Of a DNA stretch of 64,000 nt, positions 31,223 to 43,319 are shown piece by piece. Source of the DNA: Cylicocyclus nassatus (Eukaryota > Nematoda > Chromadorea > Rhabditida > Strongylidae). A model generated the notes under the pieces. It worked only from the letters and a program-made list of their open reading frames with translations, ran no database searches and had not been told where the DNA came from. Location: the NCBI GenBank assembly GCA_958299035.1, contig CATQJL010000112.1, positions 50,884,491 to 50,948,490 of the forward strand, read 5' to 3'. Both the position numbers and the translations under genes were made by a program. Numbering within the stretch: the stretch's first letter is position 1; every line of letters begins with the position of its first letter.

Positions 31223-32163
31223 GGTTGTCTCATAATTAATGCACGTTTTTATTTGCTTGCTTTAACAAACAACCAGACTCAACCCAACAAAGGATAATGG
31301 GTATTGTTCGATAGAGCAAAGCAAGCTCTACAAGATGGCGTTCATGATCTTGCGCCATGCTCGATCCACGGACAGTTCGAACGTAAAATCTAAAGATTTC
31401 CAAATGCCCAAAAAAATCGAAAAAAATCACATTTTCGTCCAAATAATTTCTACGAACCTCACACTCGCACACATCAATACTATCGATATACGATATCCAT
31501 ATGTGCGATTGTCGTATTTTTTCCTTGACTAGAAACTGAGAAAACGAAAATTTCTCTGATTTTATCAGAGCAATGCTGAGTCGTTTTTGCATATGTAGTT
31601 CTATACTACAAGCCTAGGTAAGTATAATTGTAGGTTTTCAGCCCATTCCAAGCGGTAGTTTTCGAAAAATAACGAATTCGGATTTTTTCGTTTCAGTTTC
31701 AGTGCTAAAATCGACATTTTTCGAAAAGTACCGCCCGAAATAAGCTCAAAACCTACAGTTATGCTTACCTAGGCTTGTAGTATAGAACTACATATGCAAA
31801 AACGACTCAACATTGCTTTGATAAAATCAGAGAAATTTTCGTTTTCTCAGTTTCTAGTCAAGGAAAAAATACGACAATCGCACATATGGATATCGTATAT
31901 CGATAGTATTGATGTGTGCGAGTGTGAGGTTCGTAGAAATTATTTGGACGAAGATCTGATTTTTTTCGATTTTTTGGGCATTTGGAAATCTTTAGATTTT
32001 AAGTTCGAACTCTCCGTGGATCGAGCATGGCGCAAAGACATGAGTGCCATCTTGTAGAGCTTGCTTTGCTCTATCGAATAGTACTCCTTACCGTTTGTTG
32101 GGTTGAGTCTGGTTGCTTTGTTAAAGCAAGCAAATAAAAACGTGCATTAATTATGAGACAACC
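31223..32163. mobile_element. Palindromic mariner-type foldback, copy 1
   Basis: 941 bp. GGTTGTCTCATAATTAATGC at the left is matched inverted at the right; TA precedes the left end and CA follows the right end, where TA is expected. Arms of about 400 bp are near-identical inverted copies, so the same frame (MQKRL...ALIKSEKFSF) appears on both strands. No transposase. Related copy at 36776. Confidence 0.88.
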
Positions 32164-32522
32164 CAGTATATGCAAGGCACAACAGTAAACAGAAGAACAA
32201 CTAGAATACCCGAAATACGACCGGCTTTAAACGCTACATCATATCACTCTCGTTGACACTACGGATTTTTTGCTACTTACCGTCTTATCATCATTTGTTT
32301 TCGGCTTAGGGCATACCTTCCGCCATTCGTTTGAATCGCTACATCCAAGCCACTTGGCGACTTTCCAGATATCCTCAGATCAACCGTGCGCGGGTCTCTA
32401 ATGCAAAACTGCATAGTTTCTGTAAGTTGCCGCAAAAGCATCAAGTCTGGCCCAAGCAAAGCGCGCTTACGACTAACTATGAAGATTTGTTGCAGTGGTA
32501 TCGTGCAGCGACTAAAAGGTAT

Positions 32523-32764
32523 GCCTTAGGCAAGGGACATACCTTACGCGATTTCAGTCGCCACGCGATCTGGCAATTTGCCATATGTCTTCAAATTCAA
32601 TACTGGAAGACCTCAAATGCACAGCATGTATAACTTTCGTAGGTTGATATAATGCCCCCTCTTCCGTACATTCAGAAACCCCGTAGGATGAGTTATGAAC
32701 ATTTGGAGTATTGCCAAATCGCGTGGCGACTGAAATCGCGTGAGGTATGCCCGAGGCCTTAGGC
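32523..32764. mobile_element. Foldback MITE with GCCTTAGGC ends
   Basis: Arms GCCTTAGGCAAGGGACATACC / GGTATGCCCGAGGCCTTAGGC and the inverted CGCGATTTCAGTCGCCACGCGAT bound about 240 bp. A relative with the same ends lies at 38160-38405. Confidence 0.7.
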
Positions 32765-32908
32765 CTTGCGTGACAGTCAGGATCAAGCGGGAGACCGCTG
32801 ATACACCACAAGGAAGTTATATCAGTGGATCACAAGGGGGAGAGGTGGGTGGGCTTTGACGTGTGTAAGCGTAGGTGCATAGTAACACACGCGAAAGAGC
32901 TACAATAC

Positions 32909-33037
32909 CGCTCATAATTCATCAAAAAAGTCGCCGAACTGCGGCGCACTCCGCCGCACTCCGCCGCAGTCCACTAGAGAGCAGCGGAGTACGCCGGAGT
33001 GCGCCGCAGTCCGGCGACTTTTGACGAATTATGAGCG
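32909..33037. mobile_element. Small palindrome MITE with CGCTCATAATTC ends
   Basis: CGCTCATAATTCATCAAAAA and its inverse bound 129 bp; the centre is CGCCGCACTCCGCC-rich. A half copy lies near 40155-40210. The GC-rich core would form a strong hairpin. Confidence 0.75.
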
Positions 33038-33123
33038 AACGATGATAGTTTCCTGTATCATCCATTATAGCTTCTCTTGTCATTTATTGCGTTCAATTTA
33101 AGGTGTCGCCAATCCCCACAGGA

Positions 33124-33501
33124 CAGTGGCGTACCGAGGGAGGGAGGGGGCGGGGGGGGGGCGCCCCTCCCCCCCCCCGAGAATGGGGTCCCGAAATTTC
33201 TGGAGGTTGCTTGAATGTGTTATAAAAATGTGCAGAGGACTTGTTTTTACTTGTAAATAATTAAAATAATTTTTAAAAAATTTTAAATACTAAAATTAGC
33301 TTTGTAAAAAAATTTTTTTGGGGCGTGGCTGCCGCCACGCTTCCTTTTTCTGAAATTTTGGGGTCAGGGGCCCGAAAAAATTTTGGAAAATACCCGAAAA
33401 ATTTTTTCGGAGTGCGTGGCTGACGCTACGCACCTTCATTAGAAAAGAATTTTTGTCGCCCCCCCCCCCCCCCCCGAGCCGATATTCTGGGTACGCCACT
33501 G
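33124..33501. mobile_element. hAT-type MITE, CAGTGGCGTACC family, copy 2
   Basis: CAGTGGCGTACC and GGTACGCCACTG bound 378 bp. A perfect 8-bp duplication CCACAGGA flanks it (33116-33123, 33502-33509). Long G and C runs lie just inside the ends. Confidence 0.9.
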
Positions 33502-33865
33502 CCACAGGACCATAGGATGTGAAGTAATGGATGATAAACAAAAGATGATGGTAGTCAGCAAAGTATTTCAAACCTTACTTCCCATCATAGGTCCGTTTGA
33601 CAGTAGCGCAAGTCGTCTTATACCTTTGCCAAAATGAAGAGGAGATCACGAAAGGGATGCTGGTGCTCCTTTTCCATTGGAAGTTGGTACTTTATCTCAG
33701 TCTCAGTTACTTGCTTTTATAAAAGTCAGCAGTCTTTTGAATCTCAACTTTTTCCCTTATAATTGATTCGACTTTTTCTCTTACGTTTTATACTTGTTTG
33801 AGTTTCACCATGGAAGAAAATAAATATCCTGAGTCTACAGGTCGTTTAGTCGAGTGATTTTATAT

Positions 33866-34275
33866 GGTACTAGCTGGCTTAGCCGGCTCCGCTCGGCCCT
33901 GTCAAAAGACTACGATAAAGTTTCTATTCCTATCCCTGTACAACCTTTCCTATGCCCACTTCCACATGTCAATCTCCCATTCCCGCTGCATTAGTAATCA
34001 GCATGCTCACTTACCCCGGTGTGCCAACTTCCAGTCCTGTTGCTTTGTAAAAAAAAATCAATAAAATCTATAAAAGTAATCGATAATTTTAGAAACTAAT
34101 ATTATTCGTAATCAGCATCTCCTCTCTTACCCCCCGTCCCCCTGTGCCATCTCCCAGCCCTATGACGATGACGAAAAGTAGCCTGTGACACGCTCCCCGC
34201 CCCCAAAATATATGTGTGCCAAGATGGGTCCAATTCGGTTCAAAAAATAGAAATAACGTTATATATAAGATATGT
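33866..34275 (+). repeat. Interspersed repeat (family of copy a), copy b
   Basis: Begins CTAGCTGGCTTAGCCGGCTCCGC and ends in the ATATATAAG region; carries the CAGCATGCTCACTTACCCC monomer and the CGATGACGAAAAGTAGCC block. The GTCT microsatellite is almost gone. Confidence 0.6.
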
Positions 34276-35138
34276 GACTGCATGCAATGGTGTTTGCCGT
34301 CTTTGCCCGGGGTTTCTAGCCTCAGTATCATCTTTAAGGTGTCATGGCTGCGATTCTCATTTCCATGTCATAAGCGTCTATAAACAGAAATCTATCACGC
34401 TTTAAGTCTTTCATCTTGATTTGACTGCAGAAAATCCAGGAAGAGGACGGCAGAAATGCAGTTTGTGTGCAGCATATGCCGTGAAATTTTGTATCTTGAC
34501 AATTATATTTTGACATCTTATTTGTTTCATTACATATGATCATAATCACTCGACTATAACAGCTCACCAGTCGTCACACAGTCGTTTCTTCTCTCTTTCG
34601 AGCCGCTATCTTCTTCTTGGAAATCAGCGTTATCCTATAGAAGTCATTCCAGTTTAAGTTTGTTCAATATTCTTTTTTTGCGTTTGAAGTCATGATAAAT
34701 GTGTTGAAAATGTCTTGAGATGTTGTGCTAAAGTAAGAAATCTTCAAGACTGGTCTGTGTAATTGCTTCGAAGCGGCTAATATAATAGATGAGGATTTCC
34801 ATAGAAATATTGGTGCCCACTCCCATGTACTGAGACCTTTCAAACGACGTCAACAACAGCACAAACACTCGATTGACCCACATACCCCTAACCCCAACGC
34901 GGAGTTAGTGGTAGGTGCCGATGCTTCAATGATCATTGATCATATCTTTAAACCAAACGTGGTTTCTTTCCTAAATTATCTCTCTTTTTTGTGCAGCGGG
35001 TGCAATATAGTTGAATTGAAAAGTGACTTTGTGGCTTTACAAAGGTTTTTACAAAAATTTCTTCATTCATTGTCGCCAGCGCACAATCTCTTATTCGCCA
35101 CTATAAAGCAGGAAAGTCAAGCATAGAATGTACAGGGT
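34276..35138. other. No gene recognised
   Basis: AT-rich sequence with short unrelated open frames; nothing with domain or splice support. Confidence 0.5.
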
Positions 35139-36262
35139 GTCCCAAAAGTATGTATACACTGTTTGATCTTTGATATCTCTTTTTCCAAGAAGTCTTTTGC
35201 TTACCTCTAAGCACCTTTTTATAGAGCTGGCTTCAACTTAGATTTGCAATATAAAACGAATCGTCGGTCGCTCTTCATTACTGTAGGGTTACGGTAGAAA
35301 ATTCAAGAAAGATTGTGAGCCATCAAAGACCCTTTTTCGCCTCAGAAAGCAAGCCGAACAGCCGAAAACTTTCATGATAGATCAATTGAAACCGCTCAAA
35401 CCAAATATGATGTTTGCACTTTACCGCAGTGCTTCCTTCATAGGTTATGCCAACTAGACCGCACTTGTTTTTACAAGACTCCATAAAACCGATTACACTA
35501 TTTTAAAAGCTTTTTAAATTAGTAAAAAGTTGAGTAATAAAATCAGCGAGCTTGAAAACCCCAGTACATCACTTTTCAGCTTTTTTAAAACCTTTTTTTG
35601 AAACACGGTAAATCCGTAATGCCGTTATAAGCTGAAAGGTCTTACCGTAACCTTACAGTAGTGAAGAAGAATTCGTGATTCGCTCCATACTGTAAATCTA
35701 AGTAGAAACCAGCTCTACAAAATGGTGCTTACAGGGGAAGGATACTTGGATGCCGTAGCCATTTATAATGATTTGTATACCAAAAAATGCGCTTTTGAAT
35801 GCTGGTTCGTAGACTGTCTTTCATATCTGCGAAACGATAATCTGAATGGAGTTATGATTTTTTTCATTAAAAAAATTGCGTTTTTGCGAAGGGTCAAAAT
35901 CATCAATGAAAAAATTTTCTCTCCTTTCCAAATGCTGAGTATGATCCAGATAGTCTAAATAAATATTACTACGTCTAAAATTTTCTTCACTAGCATCAAA
36001 CGGTAGGCTAGATCAAATCTGATGATTAAAAGTAGGCTAAATTTTCAAGGAAAAAAGTTCATAACTTTCTTCAAAAGATCGTTTCGCAGATTTCGAGCAC
36101 AGATTCAGAATCTGCATTCGAAGGCGCATTTTTTGATATACAAATCATTAGGAATGGCCGCGGCATCCAACTATCCTTTCCTTGTTAGAGGTAAGCAAAA
36201 GAATTCTTGGGAAAAGGTATTTAGGTCTTCATATCTTGGAAGGATTGAGTAAAACTGATGTT
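35139..36262. mobile_element. Degraded foldback, GGTGTCCCAAAAGTATG end
   Basis: The left end resembles a mariner terminus. Internal inverted matches (GAGGTAAGCAAAAG against CTTTTGCTTACCTCTAAG; AGAGCTGGCTTCAACTTAGATTT against AAATCTAAGTAGAAACCAGCTCT; GGGTTACGGTA against TTACCGTAACC) show a palindromic interior. A matching right end (TACATACTTTCGGGACGCCCTG) occurs only at 58028-58051. A diverged part of the interior also lies in the last TMEM39 intron. Confidence 0.6.
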
Positions 36263-36675
36263 GTATTTCCTAATCGGAACAAATAGGAAGTCAGCCGTTA
36301 TCCACGATAGCCGCTCCTCGGAAGTGACGAGGTACTAATCTGAAAAAAAAAGAAGTGCCGAACTTTTTGATGTCTCCAGGCAAACACCCGTCTATCCATC
36401 CGGCTTGTGCATTATCTGGCGTCATTAAGCCGACGGAAACGTTTGATGTTCTCGATTGGTATGTTTGAGGCTTAACTTTCTTTTGGAGCGAGGGTAAGCT
36501 TTGGGAAGTCTGAACCTAAAGTAAAGTAGGCTATCTAGCCCCTTTGTACAAAATGCTAATCAATCGAACTTTGAAGATAAAGTATTAGTTAATCAGTCAA
36601 ATCAATCAGCTTCAATCAGCAATTATTCAAAAATAAAATGGAAATTGACCAGAAGAAAACATGATTTTAATAAAA

Positions 36676-37814
36676 GGAGGGTAGAGAATGGAGAGGGGGT
36701 CGTATCGGGCGGTCGCATGCCACACCCCCCGCTTTACCCTGGATACTAGCCTTATGTATTTATTCTTTTGTATTAGGTTGTCAAGAAAATAATGTCGGTT
36801 TTTACTTGCTTGCTTTAACAAAGCAACCAGACTCAACCCAACAAAGGGTAAGGGGTACTGTTCGATAGAGCAAAGCAAGCTCTACAAGGTGGCGCTAGCG
36901 CCTTTGCGCCACGCTCTATCCACGGAGATTCGAACTCAAAATCTATAGATTTCCAAATGCCCAAAAAATCGAAAAAAATCAGATCTTCGTCCAAATAATT
37001 TCTACGGACCTCCCACTCGCTCACATCAATACTATCGATATCTGATATCCATATGTGCGATTGCCGTATTTTTTCCTTGACTAGAAACTGAAAAAACGAA
37101 AATTTCCCTGATTTTCTCAAAGCAATGCTGAGCCTTTTTTGCATATGTAGTTCTATACTACAAGCCTAGGTAAGTATAACTGTAGATTTTCAGCCTATTC
37201 CAAGCGGTAGTTTTCGAAAAATAACGAATTCGGTTTTTTTTTGTTTCAGTTTCAGTGCCAAAATTGACATTTCTCGAAAAGTACCGCCCGAAATAAGCTC
37301 AAAACCTACAGTTATGCTTACCTAGGCTTGTAGTATAGAACTACATATGCAAAAAAGGCTCAGCATTGCTTTGAGAAAATCAGGGAAATTTTCGTTTTTT
37401 CAGTTTCTAGTCAAGGAAAAAATACGGCAATCGCACATATGGATATCAGATATCGATAGTATTGATGTGAGCAAGTGGGAGGTCCGTAGAAATTATTTGG
37501 ACGAAGATCTGATTTTTTTCGATTTTTGGGCATTTGGAAATCTTTAGATTTTGAGTTCGAACTCTCCGTGAATCGAGCGTGGCGCAAAGGCACGAGCGCC
37601 ACCTTGTAGAGCTTGCTTTGCTCTATCGAACAGTACCCCTTACCCTTTGTTGGGTTGAGTCTGGTTGCTTTGTTAAAGCAAGCAAGTAAAAACCGACATT
37701 ATTTTCTTGACAACCTAATACAAAAGAATAAATACATAAGGCTAGTATCCAGGGTAAAGCGGGGGTGTGGCATGCGACCGCCCGATACGACCCCCTCTCC
37801 ATTCTCTACCCTCC
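36676..37814. repeat. 1.14-kb palindrome containing a mariner-type foldback
   Basis: The inner element 36776-37715 has GGTTGTCAAGAAAATAATG ends with TA on both sides, and is palindromic like the copy at 31223. The inverted symmetry continues about 100 bp beyond each terminus (GGAGGGTAGAGAATGGAG at left, its inverse at right, plus CTAGTATCCAGGGTAAAGC), so the flanking host DNA is duplicated in inverse orientation too. Confidence 0.88.
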
Positions 37815-38159
37815 TCCCTCCCTCCCCCTCCACTAGAGTCTTTACTGTCCTAGTCTTCGTCCTATACTCTTTCCTCGTAATCATCCTACGTGGCGTCTCC
37901 TACACCCGTTTCTAAAAAGTTTTAGAAGTCCAGTATTTTCAACAGTAGTCGTTTGATCAGAGTTATCGTGCTCACATTGCCCTTGAAATCTCCCATCTTG
38001 AAATCTTGCACATCTTTCGAACGTTTCTTTTTCCATTTTCTCCTCCTCTGATCATGAGTTCGCCGTCTTTGCTTTTCTCGTAGTCGCATTGGAAACTTGA
38101 AAGGTTGATCGTGTTTGTTCTTGGTCCACCTTTAACAAAGATGGTGAGAGTACATCCCT

Positions 38160-38405
38160 CTGAGGCCTTGCGCATAGTTCACGCAATTTCCTCGCGATTC
38201 TCGCGATAGTCCCTACAAGGCAAATGTTTCGAGTCCATTGCATGCCGAACTTTACTGCACTTTAGTTGTGATATTCCGACACGATTAATCGTGACTAACT
38301 ACCACAACCGAAATGCAAGGTGACTGCCACGCAATGGACTCGTAACGTTGCCTTGTCGGAAGAATCGCGAGGCGACAAAATGGCTTACTATGCCCGAGGC
38401 CTTAG
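38160..38405. mobile_element. Foldback MITE with GAGGCCTT ends
   Basis: Arms GAGGCCTTGCGCATAG / CTATGCCCGAGGCCTTAG and inverted TCCATTGC-GC and CAAGGCAA blocks over about 245 bp; related to 32523-32764. Confidence 0.6.
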
Positions 38406-38410
38406 GCACG

Positions 38411-40151
38411 CACACTTAATCCTCTTCATCCCATCGCATTGGCCAAAACAGTAATAGACCAATAACGAAGAGAATCCACTCGTTCCACTTCCACTTCGTT
38501 ATTGGCTAGTTCATCAATTTGACCAGTAGCAAAGTAGATGAAAATTATCGAGGGCATTAAGTATGGCGTAATCTTTGCCATATATTGTAAGCTTCATGAC
38601 ATTATACATTTACACCTTATTTGAAAACTTGTTGGTTGTGGAAGATTTTTCTAGCAACAAACCTTTTCTGGTAAATTCCAATAGCTCCATTTAAAAAAAC
38701 TATAGAAAAAGAGTGTTAACAAAAAAGCCGCCTATCCCTGAAAAGTTGTAGTAGAGCAAAATCATCCATTCTCCAATAAAATAATTCTAGACTGAGTATG
38801 GTAACTTTCACTCACATGACCATGTGTCAACTTTGACACATAATCATGTGAGTGACAGACTGTGATAAAGACGTAGACGAAACTCATTGTGAAGATGATC
38901 ACGGCACCAACGACTAGAAAAAGCGAAATTCGTTCTCTTAATTCGCCCCTCAAAAAATACATATCGGATAAAAGGACAAGAACCATGAATGTCCGATTTA
39001 CTTCACGGTCACGAAGATTTTGATAAAGAAGGTTGAAAAGGAAGGTCAGGAAATCGAGAGGCGATATCAAGACAGTTTATTGAAAAAGTTAGCGAATATT
39101 CGGTAGCATGAGCATACCGTTGCGTTAACAGTTTTCATTTTGTAGTTAGCGTAGTAGTAAAATGATGTATAGAGCACAGCATTGGATTCCATAGCTGAAC
39201 AAGAAGAGACAACAAAATAGGATGAGCCTTGAATAGGGATTGTATGGAGAAAAACCAGAATTTTTCATTATTTTAGCTTTGCTAATATAATCCACGCACA
39301 ACAAGGTCCGTTTAAAAAGAAATCTGTAGTTTCCAATGCAAGGTAATGAGCTAATGTTTCGCGAATCACCATCTTACATCAAGCTCTTTTTAACAAAGCA
39401 AAAAAAATTTCAAGAAGAAACAAGTGAAAAATGAAACGTCGGGTGCACTTAATGTAAAATGTAACCCACATTCGGAGCTATTGTAATGAATATTTTCCAT
39501 GGCGTTATCGTACCTCCATGCAGTAAAATTATTAGGTAGATAAAATTTCCAGAGTACTGAAAATCTGGTTTCTCGACAGGAGGCGACATCCATGCTGAGA
39601 TGAATCCGGATAAGGGTGTGAATCTCGCTTCGTTCAAAGTCGATCATTCCCCATTAATATCTATTGAAGTCTGATACTAGCTAACTAGCTAACATCAAGA
39701 ACAGTTAGACACCTTCGGTGCTTCCTCAGAGCCCGCCGCACTGATGAACGGCGCCGCTCGTCAGACAGATATATTCTGCTCTAGAAAGTAAAAAGAAGTC
39801 ATTCAACTATGGATTAATAAATCTTTAACTTACCAGCAGAATTTTGATCCGAGACGGTGTCGGCGGGTATGGCTAAAGGCCTCGCAATCACCTGCAGAAA
39901 GCTGAATGGGCTGTATGTTTCAAATCGGTCAATTTTGCGCTTTTTCCCCTCACTAGGCATAGCTCATATTCAACGTGCTACTGTAGCCCTTTATTTTTAG
40001 GGCGATTTTTGGGTTTTTAAGATGAGGGCGGTAACGAAAAAGCCTATATCTTCTTTTGGGGAGAACGCTTTTGGATGCAATTTCTCAATGGAAGAAAAAA
40101 AGTTTTGCGGTTTCAATCATATAAAAGTCAATGTTGTTCGAGGTCTTTGAA
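38411..40151. other. No gene supported
   Basis: A 41-bp perfect-looking inverted repeat, CTCACATGACCATGTGTCAA and its inverse, lies at 38812-38853. A minus-strand open frame at 38762-39070 has two hydrophobic segments but no ATG near its start and no acceptor, so I do not call it a gene. The remainder is featureless. Confidence 0.5.
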
Positions 40152-40239
40152 GGTACAATACCGCTCATAATTCGTCAAAAAAGTCTAGTGATGTGCGCCG
40201 CACATCACTAGAGTCCATCGGAATCCGCGTCGCATCGCC

Positions 40240-41285
40240 ATATCTCACTTTAGAATGGACAAATTCTGAATCCGAAGACACCGAGACACCGTTCGATTCA
40301 GCTCGGCTAGACGCATCATCTAGTTATATAGGAGCGCTACAATCTAACAGGATATGATAGGTATACGCTAGACTGTAGGTTTTCGCTCAATTTTGCAGAT
40401 TTTTGTTTGGTTATGTTCAGTTTGCTGATAACAGTATTGCCATTGATTTGTCGCTGATGACACATAGAAATTATGCCATAGGAGTATGGTAGAGAGCCCT
40501 CTGATCGTTGTTCTTAAACCTGCTCAAGATCACAGTATCGCTCACAGAATATGCAAAATTTCCGTGAAATTCGCGAAATTCCGGGATTTTCGCTAGAGTC
40601 CGCGATAACCCGGAAAGTTCGCGACATTCCAGGATCCGCGGAATACGCAACGCCATAACTTTTTTCGAAATGAATGTATTCTAAATCCGGAAGCAGCACC
40701 GTGTTCAGATCGTCAAGGCAAATTTTTGTTGTACAGCATGCCCTCGATATTCCGTTTCCGGTTTTCTCGAACTTTTTTCTGTGGAGGTCCTTTCGCAAGG
40801 ATGTAGCGCGGTGTCTGTGTAATGTAACATAAAATATTTCAGTAAGCACTATTCGATAATACTGCTCTTGTAGGTCATCGTGCGTTCAAAAGTGGCTGCA
40901 GACTGTCTTTTAAAAGAGATAGAAGCGTCGGTGAATTCTGGAAAGTCACGCGTACTTAAATTCTACTCGCCGTAACTTCCTTCGGAATGAACATATTCTG
41001 AATTCAAAGAAGTGCTCAGTTCATCAAGACAAGTCTTTTGATGTGCAGCATGTCCTTGATATTCCGATTTCAGTACTCTCAGATCTTTCTGTGGAGGTTT
41101 TTTCGCAAAGGTGTAAGGCAGCGCGCATAGAGTTCTAGTAGATTCCATCAAGGACCTTGCGATAGTACTTATTGTATAGATTATGGAGCTCTAAAAAGTA
41201 GTCACAGGCTTCTTTCCAATGGAGATAGAAGGGCAGGTAAATTGTAAAAAAAATCTTGTTGTCTCAGATTCTACTCGTCGTAATC
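40240..41285. repeat. Tandem repeat of about 315 bp
   Basis: Units beginning GCCGTAACTTCCTTCGGAATGAACATATTCTGAAT recur near 40240 (partial), 40655, 40972 and, as a start only, 41278. GTGGAGGTNNTTTCGCAA and GAGATAGAAG-GTNGGTNAATT keep the same positions in each unit. Divergence between units is substantial. The array runs into the palindrome at 41100-42655. Confidence 0.7.
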
Positions 41286-42655
41286 CTAGAATACGAAGCT
41301 ATCTTGCTAAGCAGAGAGTTTGGTAATCAGCAGGTTGGATAACCCCTACGAGCAAGTTTTCAGAGAACTTCAGGTTATTTGATTTTTTCTCGTTTCACGC
41401 TCTCGAGCTCGGCAGTAGGTTTTGGTCGAAATGTTGATGATCTTGGTTTGGAAGGAAACTTCGCTCATAGAGGTTTTCGAACCATGCTGTTTATGAAAAT
41501 CGTGCTCTCTGTCAAGTATAGGGTCTTTTTACAGAGGTATGGTGAGGTAACTGTAACGGAGTCACGAAAGCTCGTAACTTCGCCTGCACCTCTCGCGTAT
41601 CTGTCAGAAAACCTGCCTGAGTGCTTATGCATGTTAAAGTTACTAGGAAGTGTGCCATCGAATGGTGCATGTCTCAAACTCCAGTATATAGAAATCGCCG
41701 AGTTACAAGCCTACGAAAACACGTCCTCATGCATTTTGCCCAAGATGTAAAGATCGCATTTCGTCGAAATTTCACCGTGACTGGTTATGACAGTCTAAAT
41801 GCAAGTATTAAGTTCACTTTGCCCAAGGAATCCCACTGTATTGAATATGGTGGGGCTGGAGCTCAGAATTATTTAACTACCAAATCCACAAGAAGATCCA
41901 TTAAGCGATGTAAGCAGATTTGATCAGCGTTTTATGCAACCAGTCACGTGGAATTTTATACAACCAGTCACGGTGAAATTTCGACGAAGTATGCGGTCTT
42001 TACATCTTGAAAAAAATGCATGAGGACGTGTTTTCGTAAACTTGTAACTCGGCGATTTCTATATACTGGAGCTTGAGATATGCACCATTCGATGGCACGC
42101 TCCCTAATAACTTCAATCTTCATAAGCAGTCAGCCAGGTTTTCTGACAGATACGCGAGAGGTGCAGGCGAAGTCACGAGCTTTCGCCCATTATAGTTTCA
42201 CCATATCTCTCCAAAAAACCCTATACTTGACAGAGAACACAATTTTCATAAACAGCGCGTTCGAATACCTCTATGAGCGAAGTTTTCTTCCAAACCAAGA
42301 TCATCAACATTTCGAACAAAATCCACCGCCGAGCTCGAGAGCGTGAAAAACGAGAAAAAATCAAATATCCTGAAGTTCTCTGAAAACTTGCTCGTAGGGG
42401 TTATCCAACTTGCTGATTACAAAACTATTTGTTTAGCATAGCTTCGTATTCTAGGGTTGCGACGAGTAGAATGTGGGACAACAAGATTTTTTTTTACAAT
42501 TTACCAGCCCTTCTATCTCCATTGGAAAGACGCCTGTGACCACTTTTTAGCGCTCCATAATCTATACAATAGGTACTATCGCAAGGTGTCTGTCCTCGAT
42601 GGAGTTTACTAGGGGCAGTGCGCGCTGCCTTACACCTTTGCGAAAAGCACGAAAA
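41100..42655. repeat. 1.55-kb palindrome
   Basis: Arms of about 690 bp: TTTTCGCAAAGGTGTAAGGCAGCGCGC at the left is inverted at 42604-42653, and GTGACTGGTTATGACAG near 41790 is matched near 41960. The spacer is about 170 bp. The arms are diverged by scattered substitutions. No transposase or other protein is recognised. Confidence 0.85.
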
Positions 42656-43319
42656 AATCCAGGAACGGTACATATTAATGTCTGATGTAGTATGCAGTTT
42701 TTATGAGCTAGGAAACTCGTAGAATATTTTTGAACAAAGATGTGAGTTTTCGGCGATTTTTTGGGCCTTTAGTACGACTCAGATTCTATGCAAACTTACA
42801 GTGGATCGAAGTTGGTGCGAACTTCTGCGTACCATCTTGACTTATGTTACAACCTGATATTTTCACATCTCAAAACTTGGAAACAAAACGCTAAATCTGA
42901 GATTTTACGATGATGGGAAAGACTTTGCAGGTTGGACATCCTTAGACGAGTATTAACTATAACTTGGAAAATTCCTGTCAGACAGGCTTCGCTCGAACAA
43001 GAGACGCGTGAAGGTTTTTTGCTTTTTTCCAGTTTGCAGATTTTTTTTTCTCGAGCAGGATTCCAAATTAGACTAAGGTAGTTAAGATGAAGGCAAACAG
43101 TGCTTTGTCAGAACAGGTACGTACAAACAAGGAGGTGTACGGTACGCCTTTCTAACAGCAGCATCGATATGTTCAGAAAACTTAAATCTCTGGCATCAAC
43201 ATATACTCCCAAGTCCTTAGCTGAGCCGCATGATCCCAGCATTGTCTACCACACAAGTACCAGCGCAGCCCATTTCTCGTGTGCAAAATACAACTCTTAT
43301 CAAGATCCAAAATTTGATT

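Noticed and set aside
31236..31592. Apparent small genes beginning MQKRL at 31236, 31794, 36833 and 37347
   Set aside because: They are the mirrored arms of palindromic transposons; no transposase or other domain.
38762..39070. Minus-strand open frame with two hydrophobic segments
   Set aside because: Opens at a TTG with no acceptor nearby; no recognised family. Kept only as a note.
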